This document shows positions 44,743 through 53,111 of a DNA stretch of 64,000 nt, piece by piece. Under the pieces are notes generated by a model that saw only the letters and a program-made list of their open reading frames with translations, searched no databases and was not told the origin of the DNA. The translations under genes and the position numbers were made by a program. The stretch comes from Flavobacteriaceae bacterium (lineage in GTDB: Bacteria; Bacteroidota; Bacteroidia; Flavobacteriales; Flavobacteriaceae), in the NCBI GenBank assembly GCA_009827225.1, contig WUAI01000006.1:62001-126000 (forward strand), written 5' to 3'. Numbering within the stretch: position 1 is the stretch's first letter; every line of letters begins with the position of its first letter.

Positions 44743-45249
44743 TCAGGCTACTTTATCAGCATCTTTTTTTGCTGTAGTTTTCCTTCTTCTCTGTGGCTTT
44801 TTATCTTCCTCCACTTCTTTTGAATCATCACTAACAAGCGCTTCAACCAAAGATGTATTATCCCCGTTTACTTCATCAGATTTCGTTTCGATTTCATTAA
44901 CTGGTGTCGCTTCATTTTTAGACCCTAGTAACAAAACTTCACTTGCCACAATTTCGGTTACGTAGCACTTAACACCCATTTCATTGGTATAGCTTCTTGA
45001 AATCAATTTACCTTGAATGGCTATTTCTTTTCCCTTGTGCGTGTATTGCTCTATGATGTCTGCTTTCTTATCCCAAGCAACGACATAATGCCATTGTGTA
45101 GATTGTACTTTTTCGCCTTGTGCATTTCTGTAATACTCATTTGTTGCCATTGAAAAACGTACTACTTTATTACCGCTTTCAAGGTTCGTGATTTTTGGTT
45201 CGTTACCAATGTTTCCGATTAACTGAACTTTGTTTCTTAATGTACTCAT
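44743..45249 (-). CDS. ssb: Single-stranded DNA-binding protein
   Basis: OB-fold protein of 168 residues. N-terminal MSTLRNKVQLIGNIGNEP, then FSMATNEYYRN, WHYVVAWDKKADIIEQY and GKEIAIQGKLISRSY, all typical of bacterial SSB. The C-terminus is Lys-rich (KKPQRRRKTTAKK) and lacks the acidic DDxxF-type tip used by chromosomal SSB to recruit partners. This fits an element-encoded version acting on the transferred strand. Confidence 0.93.
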   Translation of the reverse strand: MSTLRNKVQLIGNIGNEPKITNLESGNKVVRFSMATNEYYRNAQGEKVQSTQWHYVVAWDKKADIIEQYTHKGKEIAIQGKLISRSYTNEMGVKCYVTEIVASEVLLLGSKNEATPVNEIETKSDEVNGDNTSLVEALVSDDSKEVEEDKKPQRRRKTTAKKDADKVA

Positions 45250-45252
45250 AAC

Positions 45253-45429
45253 TTAAAAATTTAAAATATTAATTATTAGATTTCGCCTTTTTCGTAAGGC
45301 GTTTAAAACTGATTTACTTATTATATCCAGAGCGTTTTCCCTTTTTTGATTTTTTAACTTCCGTACCGCTTCCGTTTTATTGTTTCTGTATGATTTCATT
45401 GGTTTTGTTTTAAATGATTTACTTCCCAT
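45253..45429 (-). CDS. Possible small basic protein upstream of ssb
   Basis: A 58-codon frame on the minus strand from the ATG at 45429 to a TAA at 45253, ending three bases before ssb starts. The product would be very basic (MGSKSFKTKPMKSYRNNKTE, then KRRNLIIN). The tight spacing to ssb supports it, but the region is A-rich and no family is recognised, so it may be chance. The rest of the 45430-45690 gap contains no gene I can support. Confidence 0.35.
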   Translation of the reverse strand: MGSKSFKTKPMKSYRNNKTEAVRKLKNQKRENALDIISKSVLNALRKRRNLIINILNF

Positions 45430-45692
45430 AGTGCCGTCGCTGTTACCTTTTTTGATGCTGTTGTGGATTCAATATTTAGGCTTTGTGGGGCGTATAAAAA
45501 GTGAAGGGAAACGAAACGGCTTTATGCCGCAACACAAAGACTGAATGTTGTTATTTTGCCGACAAAAAAGAGAACAGTGGCGACCGAGAGGGAATGCGTT
45601 TAAAGAAAACTGGAAGAATACGGACTGCAATGGAAGTGTGTGCAGAAGCACTAAATAAATGTTATATTCTAGCGTTTTATGTTAAAATTCGA

Positions 45693-45700
45693 TACTTTTG
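45693..45700 (+). promoter_or_regulatory. Metal island promoter -7 box
   Basis: TACTTTTG matches TAnnTTTG. Predicted transcription start near 45705, only four bases before the ATG at 45709, so the mRNA would be almost leaderless. No clear -33 element, as expected for a promoter that needs an activator. An AraC-type regulator is encoded downstream. Confidence 0.6.
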
Positions 45701-45708
45701 CGTATTAA

Positions 45709-46125
45709 ATGAAGGAGTTTTTTCATAAAATATCAGCTATTGTTTTAACCACCCTAGTGTTGTTCTCTACGATGTCTTTTACCGTGGATATGCACTATTG
45801 TGGGGATAATTTGGTAGATATTGCTTTCTTCAAAGAAGCCAAAACCTGTGGTATGGAGCAAATGAAACCTACCAAAGAATGCGGCGATAAGATGGAAGAG
45901 AAATCGTGTTGTACCGACAAGCAAATTGTGGTTGAAGGTGAAGACGATTTAAAAAATACCGTTGTCAATCTTAGTTTTGAGCAGCAGGTATTTTTGGTAA
46001 GTTTTGTGCATTCGTATTATAACTTATTCGAAAGTACAGAGGCCGCTGAAACTCCTTTTCTAGAGCGTCCGCCTCCTTTGCTCGACAAAGACTATCAAGT
46101 CCTCTACGAGACATTCCTAATTTGA
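45709..46125 (+). CDS. HYC_CC_PP family small exported protein
   Basis: 138 residues with an N-terminal hydrophobic export segment (ISAIVLTTLVLFSTMSF) and the three marks of the family: HYCG just after the segment, a CC pair near residue 67 (KSCCTDK) and PPP near the C-terminus (ERPPPLL). Met and Cys are abundant (CGMEQMK), which suits binding of soft metals. These proteins are typically next to copper/heavy-metal efflux genes in Flavobacteriia. First gene of the cluster; 104 bases separate it from cusA. Confidence 0.85.
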   Translation: MKEFFHKISAIVLTTLVLFSTMSFTVDMHYCGDNLVDIAFFKEAKTCGMEQMKPTKECGDKMEEKSCCTDKQIVVEGEDDLKNTVVNLSFEQQVFLVSFVHSYYNLFESTEAAETPFLERPPPLLDKDYQVLYETFLI

Positions 46126-46127
46126 TT

Positions 46128-46217
46128 TTTGGATAACTACAAATTCGCCCTGCGGTCAACCGTATAGGGCTAAACGTGTTTTGTACCGCTTTTGCAAAAC
46201 GCCTGTAATTATCCAAA
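46128..46217. other. Three-way-junction inverted-repeat structure before cusA
   Basis: Outer arms TTTGGATAACTACA (46128-46141) and TGTAATTATCCAAA (46204-46217) pair at 13 of 14 positions. Between them are two further hairpins. One is GCCCT/AGGGC with an inner CGGT/ACCG stem (46147-46170); the other is GTGTTTTG with CAAAACGC (46176-46202). Together they fold into a three-way junction. It begins three bases after the HYC_CC_PP stop and ends 12 bases before the cusA start, so it would sit in the mRNA between these genes. It could be a structured RNA element, a processing/attenuation site or a dispersed repeat. Confidence 0.6.
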
Positions 46218-46229
46218 TATTCAAATGAT

Positions 46230-49200
46230 ATGCTTAACAAAGCCATTAAATTTTTAATAGAGAACAAGTTGGTAGCCGTGCTGCTACTGGCCCTTTTTGT
46301 AGGTTGGGGAGTGGTCAATGCCCCCTTTAAATGGGATACGGGCTTCTTGCCCAATGACCCTGTGGCCGTAGATGCCATACCTGATATTGGCGAGAACCAA
46401 CAGATTATCTATACCCAATGGGCGGGGCGCAGCCCACAGGATATTGAAGACCAAATCACTTATCCGTTGACAACCTCCTTGTTGGGAATTCCAGGGGTGC
46501 GTACCATCCGTAGTTCTTCGATGTTCGGTTTCTCCACCATCTTTGTCATTTTTGAAGAAGATGTAGAGTTCTATTGGTCTCGTAGCCGTATTCTTGAAAA
46601 ACTGAACTCCCTTCCCTCGGGATTACTTCCCAATGGAGTCAATCCGTCTTTGGGGCCAGATGCCACAGCTTTGGGGCAAATCTTTTGGTATACCCTGGAG
46701 GGTCGTGATGAAAATGGCAATGTTACAGGAGGTTGGGATTTACAAGAATTGCGAAGCATACAGGACTACTATGTAAAATATGGCCTGTCTTCGGCCAGTG
46801 GGGTATCCGAGGTAGCTTCCATTGGCGGTTATGTTCAGGAATATCAAATCGATATTGACCCTGAACTGATGCGGCAATACAATATCGGGTTGCACCATAT
46901 TGTAAAGGCCGTCAAAAAATCCAATAAAGACATTGGGGCACAGACCCTAGAAATCAATCAAGCCGAATATTTGGTGCGGGGTCTGGGCTATGTAAAATCC
47001 ATTGCAGATATAGAAAATGCGGTAGTCGATGCCGAGAACTTCACATCGATACGGATTAAGGATGTAGCCAATGTCAATCTAGGCCCTGCGACCAGACGTG
47101 GCATTTTGGATAAGGAAGGGGCAGAAGTAGTTGGCGGTGTCGTAGTGGCTCGGTACGGGGCAAATCCATTGGAAGTAATCACCAATGTAAAAGAGCAGAT
47201 TGCCGAACTATCGGCAGGCTTGCCTTCAAAGGTATTGGCTGATGGGCGTACCTCACAGCTTACCATAGTACCGTTCTATGACCGTACTGAATTGATACAG
47301 GAAACCTTAGGTACACTCAATGAGGCGTTGACATTGGAAATCCTCATTACCATTCTAGTCATCATTGTAATGGTATTCAATCTGAGAGCTTCCATCCTAA
47401 TTTCAGGCTTATTGCCTGTTGCCGTATTGATGGTTTTTATTGCAATGAAAGCCTTTGGCGTGGATGCCAATATTGTAGCTTTATCAGGTATTGCCATTGC
47501 CATCGGTACAATGGTCGATGTAGGGGTTATACTTTCCGAAAACATTATCAGGCATCTGGATGATAATAAGCAATTGGAACCCTCACAACAACTGGGCATT
47601 AATGCGGTGGTGTACAATGCTACTGCTGAAGTCGCAGGGGCTATACTTACCGCCGTATTGACAACTATTATCAGCTTTATCCCTGTCTTCACGATGATAG
47701 GTGCCGAAGGAAAGCTGTTTCGACCGTTGGCATTCACCAAAACAATGGCATTGACCGCTTCCATTGTCGTAGCCCTGTTCTTGATACCTCCCTTTGCTGC
47801 CTATATTTTCAAAAAGAATACGATAAAAACCATATTCCGATACGGTATTAATGTACTCTTGATTGCCTTGGGAATAACAGCCTTGATTTTTGGCTATGGT
47901 CTGGGGCTGTTATTGATTGCTTTTGGAACACTTTCCATTTTATTTATGCGGGATATGCTTTCGCAAAAGCAATTCAATCTAGGGAATATCGGTGTTTCCA
48001 TAGTGGCTATCGTAAGCCTTCTAGCGGTCTATTGGAGACCTTTGGGCTTTGACAGAAGTATCGCAATCAACTTCATTTTTGTGGCAATTATCTGTTTTGG
48101 ATTGTTGGGCACTTTTTGGGTCTTTAGAAAGTACTATACGCGAATCTTGGAATGGGCATTGCAAAATAAGCTCGCCTTTTTGGCCCTACCTACGGCAATC
48201 GTTGTTTTTGGGGTGTTGATTATGCGTTCCACGGGCAAAGAGTTTATGCCATCCTTGGATGAAGGTTCTTTCCTTTTAATGCCGACATCCTTACCACATT
48301 CTGGCGTTGCCGAAAACAAACGGGTATTACAGCAATTGGATATGGCGGTGGCAAGTATCCCCGAAATCAAGACCGTAGTGGGAAAATCAGGTCGTGTGGA
48401 ATCGGCATTGGACCCTGCCCCACTCTCAATGTATGAGAACAACATCCAGTACCGACCCGAATACGAACTCAATTCGGACGGCAGCCCACAACGCTATAGC
48501 GTTAATGAAGATGGCTTGTTTGAACTGAAAAATGGAAAACTGGTTGCCAATCCAAATTCGGAATACGGGAATGAGGCAAACTATACCAACCTCGTTTCCG
48601 ACCCCTATCGTATCAATCGCAGTCAATTGATTGCCGATGATGATGGAGAGTATTACCGTAACTGGCGACCCGAGATACGTTCCTCAAATGATATATGGAA
48701 CGAAATTGTACGGGTGACTAAATTGCCTGGGGTGACCTCCGCACCCAAACTGCAACCCATAGAAACCCGATTGGTAATGTTGCAAACGGGAATGCGCGCA
48801 CCAATGGGCATCAAGGTAAAAGGACAGGATTTAAAGCAAATCGAAGCTTTTGGATTGGAATTGGAAAACATCCTTAAAACCGTTGAAGGGGTTAAAGAAC
48901 AGGCCGTTTTTGCCGAACGGATTGTAGGGAAACCCTATTTGCTCATTGATATTGACCGAGAGCGTTTGGCACGCTACGGGATTACCATTGAAGATGTGCA
49001 ACAGGTACTTTCGGTAGCTGTTGGAGGCGTGCCCTTGACCCAAACCGTGGAAGGCCGTGAACGTTACGCTGTGCGGGTGCGATACCCAAGGGAACTGCGC
49101 GACCATCCCGAGGATTTAAAGAACATCTATGTTCCCGTTTCCAAAGGAAGCCCTGTACCCCTAAGTGAACTGGTGACCATACGATACGAACAAGGGCCAC

Positions 49201-49979
49201 AGAATATTCGAAGCGAAGACACCTTTTTGGTAGGCTTTGTACTCTTCGACAAATTGGACGGTTACGCCGAAGTCAATGTAGTGGAAAGTGCGCAAGCTGC
49301 TATTCAAGCTAAGATTGATAATGGCAATTTGATAGTGCCCAAAGGCCTTAATTATGAATTTGCAGGCACTTATGAAAATCAGCTACGGGCTGAAAAAACC
49401 TTGTCAGTGGTCGTACCCTTGGCACTGGCCATTATCTTCTTGATTCTCTATTTCCAATTCCGTTCGGTAGCTACCTCCTTAATGGTGTTTACGGGCATTG
49501 CCGTTGCCTTTGCGGGCGGTTTCTTGATGATATGGCTTTACGGACAGGATTGGTTTTTCAATTTCAGCCTTTTTGGGGAGAACCTGCGACAATTGTTCCA
49601 GATGCACCCTATCAATTTGAGCGTTGCGGTATGGGTCGGTTTTATTGCTCTGTTCGGTATTGCCACCGATGACGGAGTAGTGATGGCTACCTATCTCACC
49701 CAAACCTTTGAACGCAACCGACCCAAAGACCTTAAAACGGTACGTGCCGCTGTCATTGAAGCTGGGCAAAAAAGAATACGCCCCTGCTTGATGACCACGG
49801 CCACGACCATACTGGCCTTGCTTCCCATTTTAACCTCTACGGGACGGGGAAGTGATATTATGATACCAATGGCAATCCCAAGTTTTGGGGGAATGCTCAT
49901 TGCACTCATCACCCTTTTCGTAGTCCCTGTGTTATACAGTTGGCGAAAAGAAGTTCAACTAAAACGAGAAAGCAAATGA
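46230..49979 (+). CDS. cusA: CusA-type heavy-metal RND efflux pump
   Basis: Inner-membrane proton-driven pump of the HME-RND family. The TM4 signature GTMVDVGVILSENII near residue 425 is closest to the Cu(I)/Ag(I) subgroup. SLDEGSFLLMPTSLP and the C-terminal GIATDDGVVMATYL and RPCLMTTATTILAL blocks are conserved. At 1249 residues it is about 200 longer than E. coli CusA. The excess is an added hydrophobic block near residues 530-640, which could form about four membrane helices, and a polar periplasmic insertion near 740-800. The TolC gene overlaps its stop by four bases. Confidence 0.9.
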   Translation: MLNKAIKFLIENKLVAVLLLALFVGWGVVNAPFKWDTGFLPNDPVAVDAIPDIGENQQIIYTQWAGRSPQDIEDQITYPLTTSLLGIPGVRTIRSSSMFGFSTIFVIFEEDVEFYWSRSRILEKLNSLPSGLLPNGVNPSLGPDATALGQIFWYTLEGRDENGNVTGGWDLQELRSIQDYYVKYGLSSASGVSEVASIGGYVQEYQIDIDPELMRQYNIGLHHIVKAVKKSNKDIGAQTLEINQAEYLVRGLGYVKSIADIENAVVDAENFTSIRIKDVANVNLGPATRRGILDKEGAEVVGGVVVARYGANPLEVITNVKEQIAELSAGLPSKVLADGRTSQLTIVPFYDRTELIQETLGTLNEALTLEILITILVIIVMVFNLRASILISGLLPVAVLMVFIAMKAFGVDANIVALSGIAIAIGTMVDVGVILSENIIRHLDDNKQLEPSQQLGINAVVYNATAEVAGAILTAVLTTIISFIPVFTMIGAEGKLFRPLAFTKTMALTASIVVALFLIPPFAAYIFKKNTIKTIFRYGINVLLIALGITALIFGYGLGLLLIAFGTLSILFMRDMLSQKQFNLGNIGVSIVAIVSLLAVYWRPLGFDRSIAINFIFVAIICFGLLGTFWVFRKYYTRILEWALQNKLAFLALPTAIVVFGVLIMRSTGKEFMPSLDEGSFLLMPTSLPHSGVAENKRVLQQLDMAVASIPEIKTVVGKSGRVESALDPAPLSMYENNIQYRPEYELNSDGSPQRYSVNEDGLFELKNGKLVANPNSEYGNEANYTNLVSDPYRINRSQLIADDDGEYYRNWRPEIRSSNDIWNEIVRVTKLPGVTSAPKLQPIETRLVMLQTGMRAPMGIKVKGQDLKQIEAFGLELENILKTVEGVKEQAVFAERIVGKPYLLIDIDRERLARYGITIEDVQQVLSVAVGGVPLTQTVEGRERYAVRVRYPRELRDHPEDLKNIYVPVSKGSPVPLSELVTIRYEQGPQNIRSEDTFLVGFVLFDKLDGYAEVNVVESAQAAIQAKIDNGNLIVPKGLNYEFAGTYENQLRAEKTLSVVVPLALAIIFLILYFQFRSVATSLMVFTGIAVAFAGGFLMIWLYGQDWFFNFSLFGENLRQLFQMHPINLSVAVWVGFIALFGIATDDGVVMATYLTQTFERNRPKDLKTVRAAVIEAGQKRIRPCLMTTATTILALLPILTSTGRGSDIMIPMAIPSFGGMLIALITLFVVPVLYSWRKEVQLKRESK

Positions 49980-51196
49980 AAAAGCTACTATACATAAGTG
50001 TTCTTTTTATTGCATCTATCCCATTAAGTGCGCAGGAGTTGCAAACCTATTTAGAAGAAGCAGAAAGGAACAATCCCAAGATTCAACGCTTTGAGCTAGA
50101 ATATCAGATTGCTTCCGAAAAGGTAAATCAGGCATCCTCATTGCCCAATACCGATTTTGGTGTCGGCGTTCCTGTGAGCAGTCCAGAGACACGTACAGGA
50201 CCACAACGCTTTAAGGTCTCGGCAAAGCAGCGAATTCCTTGGTTCGGGGTCATTACGGCACGTAAAAACTATGCCAGTTCGGTGGCCGATGCGCAGTATG
50301 AAGACATAGCGATTACCAGACGTAAACTGGTGGCCGATGTATCGCAATCCTATTACAAGCTCTATGCACTCAAGGCACAACAAGCGATTTTTGATGAGCA
50401 GATAACCCTTTTAAAAACCTATGAAACCTTGGCCTTGAATTCGGTGGAAACAGGCAAGGCATCGGCGGTGGATGTGTTGAAATTGCAGATTCGCCAGAAT
50501 GAATTGACCGCTTCCAAGAGCGTACTGGAACAACAGTTTTTGGCAGAGCAGACCCATTTCAATAAACTTTTAAATCGAAAGAAATCCATAGCGGTTACCG
50601 TGGTGGATGGGTTGGAACTTCTTTTGGAAACGGAAAACGATAATCTGGACAACCTAAAGCTGCACCCTGAATTGGTAAAGTATGACAAACTGTTTGCCGC
50701 TGTGGAACAGTCAGAATTGGTGAACCAAAAGGAAAGCAGTCCGAGTTTAGGGTTTGGTCTGGACTACATTGCCGTCGAAGAAGGCCCCATCACCAATTTC
50801 AATGACAACGGCAAGGATATTTTGATTCCGTCCGTATCGTTTTCCATCCCCATTTTAAACAAGAAATACAAGTCGCAGAGCAAACAAAATAAATTGCGAC
50901 AAGAGCAAATATTGGCTGAAAAACAAGAACGCGAAAATGTACTGGAATCCCTTTTAGATGCGGCTATAAAGAATAAAACGGCTGCCCGAATACAGCACGA
51001 TACCCAAATCAAAAATTTGGAGCAATCCAAAAATGCCGAGCAAATCCTATTGAAGAACTATGAAACGGGTACCATTGATTTTAACGATGTGCTCGACATT
51101 CAGGAACTGGGATTAAAGTTCGAGATGAACCGTATCAGGGCCATACAACAGTATTACATACAGCATACCATCATCAATTACTTAACATATCAATAA
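49976..51196 (+). CDS. TolC-family outer membrane efflux protein
   Basis: Outer-membrane channel partner of the CusA-type pump. The frame opens at 49940, but the ATG at 49976 gives a clean signal peptide (MKKLLYISVLFIASIPLSAQ) and overlaps the cusA stop by four bases (ATGA); 406 residues from there. The long alternating coiled-coil helices, such as RQNELTASKSVLEQQFLAEQ, and the two-repeat layout are typical of the outer-membrane factor family. Acts in the CusA/CusB tripartite complex. Confidence 0.88.
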   Translation: MKKLLYISVLFIASIPLSAQELQTYLEEAERNNPKIQRFELEYQIASEKVNQASSLPNTDFGVGVPVSSPETRTGPQRFKVSAKQRIPWFGVITARKNYASSVADAQYEDIAITRRKLVADVSQSYYKLYALKAQQAIFDEQITLLKTYETLALNSVETGKASAVDVLKLQIRQNELTASKSVLEQQFLAEQTHFNKLLNRKKSIAVTVVDGLELLLETENDNLDNLKLHPELVKYDKLFAAVEQSELVNQKESSPSLGFGLDYIAVEEGPITNFNDNGKDILIPSVSFSIPILNKKYKSQSKQNKLRQEQILAEKQERENVLESLLDAAIKNKTAARIQHDTQIKNLEQSKNAEQILLKNYETGTIDFNDVLDIQELGLKFEMNRIRAIQQYYIQHTIINYLTYQ

Positions 51197-51212
51197 TTTA
51201 AAATAATAGCAT

Positions 51213-51737
51213 ATGAAAAATAGAACAGCAATTATCGTATTCGCCATAGCATTTGGCCTATTATCCTGCAAGGATGCAGCGACAACAAAAAGTACGGATG
51301 AAAAAGTAACATCAAGCGAAAAAACAAGCAAGAAAACCGATGGCACACTTGCCTTTAATACAGATGAAACTACTGCCATTTTTCAGCAGTACAACCATAT
51401 CAAAACAGCAATGGTGGCCAGTGATGCCGCCGCAGTAAAAACGGGTGCCAATGCTTTGCTCAATGTATCTGAGGATGCCACATTAAAGGAAATTGCGCAG
51501 ACGATAGCCGATGCCGATGGTATCGAGAACCAACGAAAGGCGTTGCCCGAGCTTACAGCCAGTGTTGAACGATTATTGGATAACGCAATTACCTCTGGAG
51601 CCATATACAAGCAATACTGCCCAATGGCATTTAACAATACGGGGGCATATTGGTTGTCGTCAGAAAAGGAAATCCGCAATCCCTATTTTGGAGATGCAAT
51701 GCTTAGCTGTGGAAGTGTAAAGGAGACTTTGAACTAA
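51213..51737 (+). CDS. DUF3347 lipoprotein
   Basis: 174 residues: signal peptide with lipobox GLLSC (Cys 19), a Ser/Thr/Lys-rich linker, then a helical DUF3347 domain ending in a metal-binding-looking segment with YCPMAFNNTGAYWLS and NPYFGDAMLSCGS. The same domain is fused to the C-terminus of the CusB-like protein in this cluster. Cys, Met and the Trp-containing motif suggest periplasmic Cu or Ag handling, delivering to the pump; this is inference from context. Confidence 0.85.
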   Translation: MKNRTAIIVFAIAFGLLSCKDAATTKSTDEKVTSSEKTSKKTDGTLAFNTDETTAIFQQYNHIKTAMVASDAAAVKTGANALLNVSEDATLKEIAQTIADADGIENQRKALPELTASVERLLDNAITSGAIYKQYCPMAFNNTGAYWLSSEKEIRNPYFGDAMLSCGSVKETLN

Positions 51738-51738
51738 A

Positions 51739-52506
51739 ATGACATCGGGTAAAAGCACATATCAAATCACGCTTAAAAACAGTTTAGGGTATATCCTTGG
51801 TATATCGTTGTTACTCCTTGCCAGTTGCAAGGAAGTACAGCATCCCTCATATCAAAAAGTAGGACACAGCGGGGCTTTACGTACCATAATGTCAGGTGAT
51901 TTGAGTGCTACCGCCTCTCTAGATACGCTTGCCGTAAAAGGCAATCTTTATGCCTTGGGTGCCGTAGCACAATTAAAGGGGGAAATCCAGATTTTTGATG
52001 GTATCCCTTTTATTTCAAGCGTCAATGAAAATGAAGTCGCTATTAACCCTGCATTTTCAAAGAAAGCCGCTTTATTGGTCTATGCCGTGGTACCCTCTTG
52101 GAAAGAAATCAAAATTCCAGCAGCTATCGATACACAGGAAGCGTTAGAAGCATTTATAATCGAGACAGCAACGTCTTTGAAGATAGATACCAATGCGCCT
52201 TTTCCCTTTCTTATTGAAGGAAACGCTGCTTCACTCTCGTGGCATATCATTGATTGGCCCGAAGGTGATACGGAGCATACGCACCAAAAACACAAGGAGT
52301 CAGGTTTGAACGGGGTTTTGACCGATAAAGAAGTAAGCGTTCTTGGTTTTTATTCGGACAAACACAAAGGAGTATTTACACACCATTCGACAAATCTCCA
52401 TATGCATTTTAAATCCAAGGATGGCCTGTTGGCTGGACATTTGGATGCTATCGAAATTGGTGACGGAATGCGTTTAAAACTTCCAAATGATGAAAGTAAA
52501 AGTTAA
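51739..52506 (+). CDS. Acetolactate decarboxylase-like lipoprotein
   Basis: 255 residues with signal peptide and lipobox LLLLASC. The mature part fits the alpha-acetolactate decarboxylase (BudA) fold: GALRTIMSGDLSATASLD, KGNLYALGAVAQLKGEI, and the metal-binding His cluster in THHSTNLHMHF followed by GHLDAIE. BudA enzymes bind zinc through three His, here NLHMH and GH. Lipidation would put it in the periplasm, where acetolactate is not expected. In this cluster it may have been recruited as a metal-binding protein (inference). It overlaps the regulator gene by 20 bases. Confidence 0.8.
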   Translation: MTSGKSTYQITLKNSLGYILGISLLLLASCKEVQHPSYQKVGHSGALRTIMSGDLSATASLDTLAVKGNLYALGAVAQLKGEIQIFDGIPFISSVNENEVAINPAFSKKAALLVYAVVPSWKEIKIPAAIDTQEALEAFIIETATSLKIDTNAPFPFLIEGNAASLSWHIIDWPEGDTEHTHQKHKESGLNGVLTDKEVSVLGFYSDKHKGVFTHHSTNLHMHFKSKDGLLAGHLDAIEIGDGMRLKLPNDESKS

Positions 52507-53044
52507 AAATATGGTCTGCGACCGCTGTAAAAAAGTGCTCGAAACCGAGTTGCAGAAGAACGGTTTTCAGGTACTTTCCATAGCATTGGGAGAAGTCCAT
52601 TTTAAAGATAATGTCAGTGATAGACTGGATAGCGTTCGCGAAATTATTGAACAAAACGGTTTTGAACTTATAGAGCAAGAAAATGAGGTTTTGATTGCAG
52701 AAATCAAAAGCAGTTTAATCACGGTTATTGAAGAAAGCGGGCTTAACCAGAATGTTTCCGAATACCTATCAAACAAGCTGAATAGGGACTATTCGGTTTT
52801 AAGCAAATTATTCAGCGCCAATGAAGGAATCACCATTGAAAAATACTTGATTCGGTTGAAAATCGAGAAGGTAAAAGAGCTTATTCAGATGAACAACAAA
52901 ACATTCTCTGAAATAGCCTATGACTTGAATTATACCAACAGTAGTTACTTGGCAAAACAGTTTAAATCAATTACGGGTATGTCTATGGGAGCCTATCAAA
53001 AGGCGCGTGAATGGAATAGAAAATCATTGGACCAAATTGTATAA
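52487..53044 (+). CDS. AraC-family regulator with HMA-like N-terminus
   Basis: 185 residues. Residues 1-65 look like a heavy-metal-associated domain with the CxxC motif in KNMVCDRCKKVLETEL and the beta-alpha-beta spacing. Residues 85-185 form an AraC-type double helix-turn-helix (IEKYLIRLKIEKVKELIQMN, then FSEIAYDLNYTNSSYLAKQF and ITGMSMGAYQKAR). This is a plausible one-component metal sensor for the copper genes. It overlaps the preceding gene, is followed by a promoter box, and lies 67 bases before copA. The ATG at 52490 is an equally good start. Confidence 0.86.
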   Translation: MMKVKVKNMVCDRCKKVLETELQKNGFQVLSIALGEVHFKDNVSDRLDSVREIIEQNGFELIEQENEVLIAEIKSSLITVIEESGLNQNVSEYLSNKLNRDYSVLSKLFSANEGITIEKYLIRLKIEKVKELIQMNNKTFSEIAYDLNYTNSSYLAKQFKSITGMSMGAYQKAREWNRKSLDQIV

Positions 53045-53086
53045 ATGAAACTCATAATTGTACAGAAGCTTGGCAAAGGCAATAGG

Positions 53087-53094
53087 TAGTTTTG
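53087..53094 (+). promoter_or_regulatory. copA promoter -7 box
   Basis: TAGTTTTG matches TAnnTTTG; predicted leader 13 nt to the copA ATG. A poor -33 region fits activator dependence. It separates copA from the upstream regulator gene. Confidence 0.5.
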
Positions 53095-53111
53095 ATGATA
53101 AATAGAAAATT

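Noticed and set aside
45501-45728. A 75-codon plus-strand frame ahead of the metal island
   Set aside because: It overlaps the promoter box at 45693 and runs into the HYC_CC_PP gene in another frame; no domain or signal, and an internal Cys/Lys mix typical of chance frames.
47276-47764. A 162-codon frame opposite cusA
   Set aside because: Lies wholly within the conserved pump gene and consists of Ile/Thr/Ala runs produced by antisense of hydrophobic helices.
49940-49975. Extended start of the TolC-family gene
   Set aside because: The added residues (AKRSSTKTRKQ) precede a complete signal peptide and lie within the cusA reading frame; the ATG at 49976 is the usual overlap start.
53045-53111. 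CueR/MerR-type operator before copA
   Set aside because: No clear dyad with the expected centre and 19-20 base spacing; the promoter instead fits the Bacteroidota TAnnTTTG form and no MerR gene is nearby.
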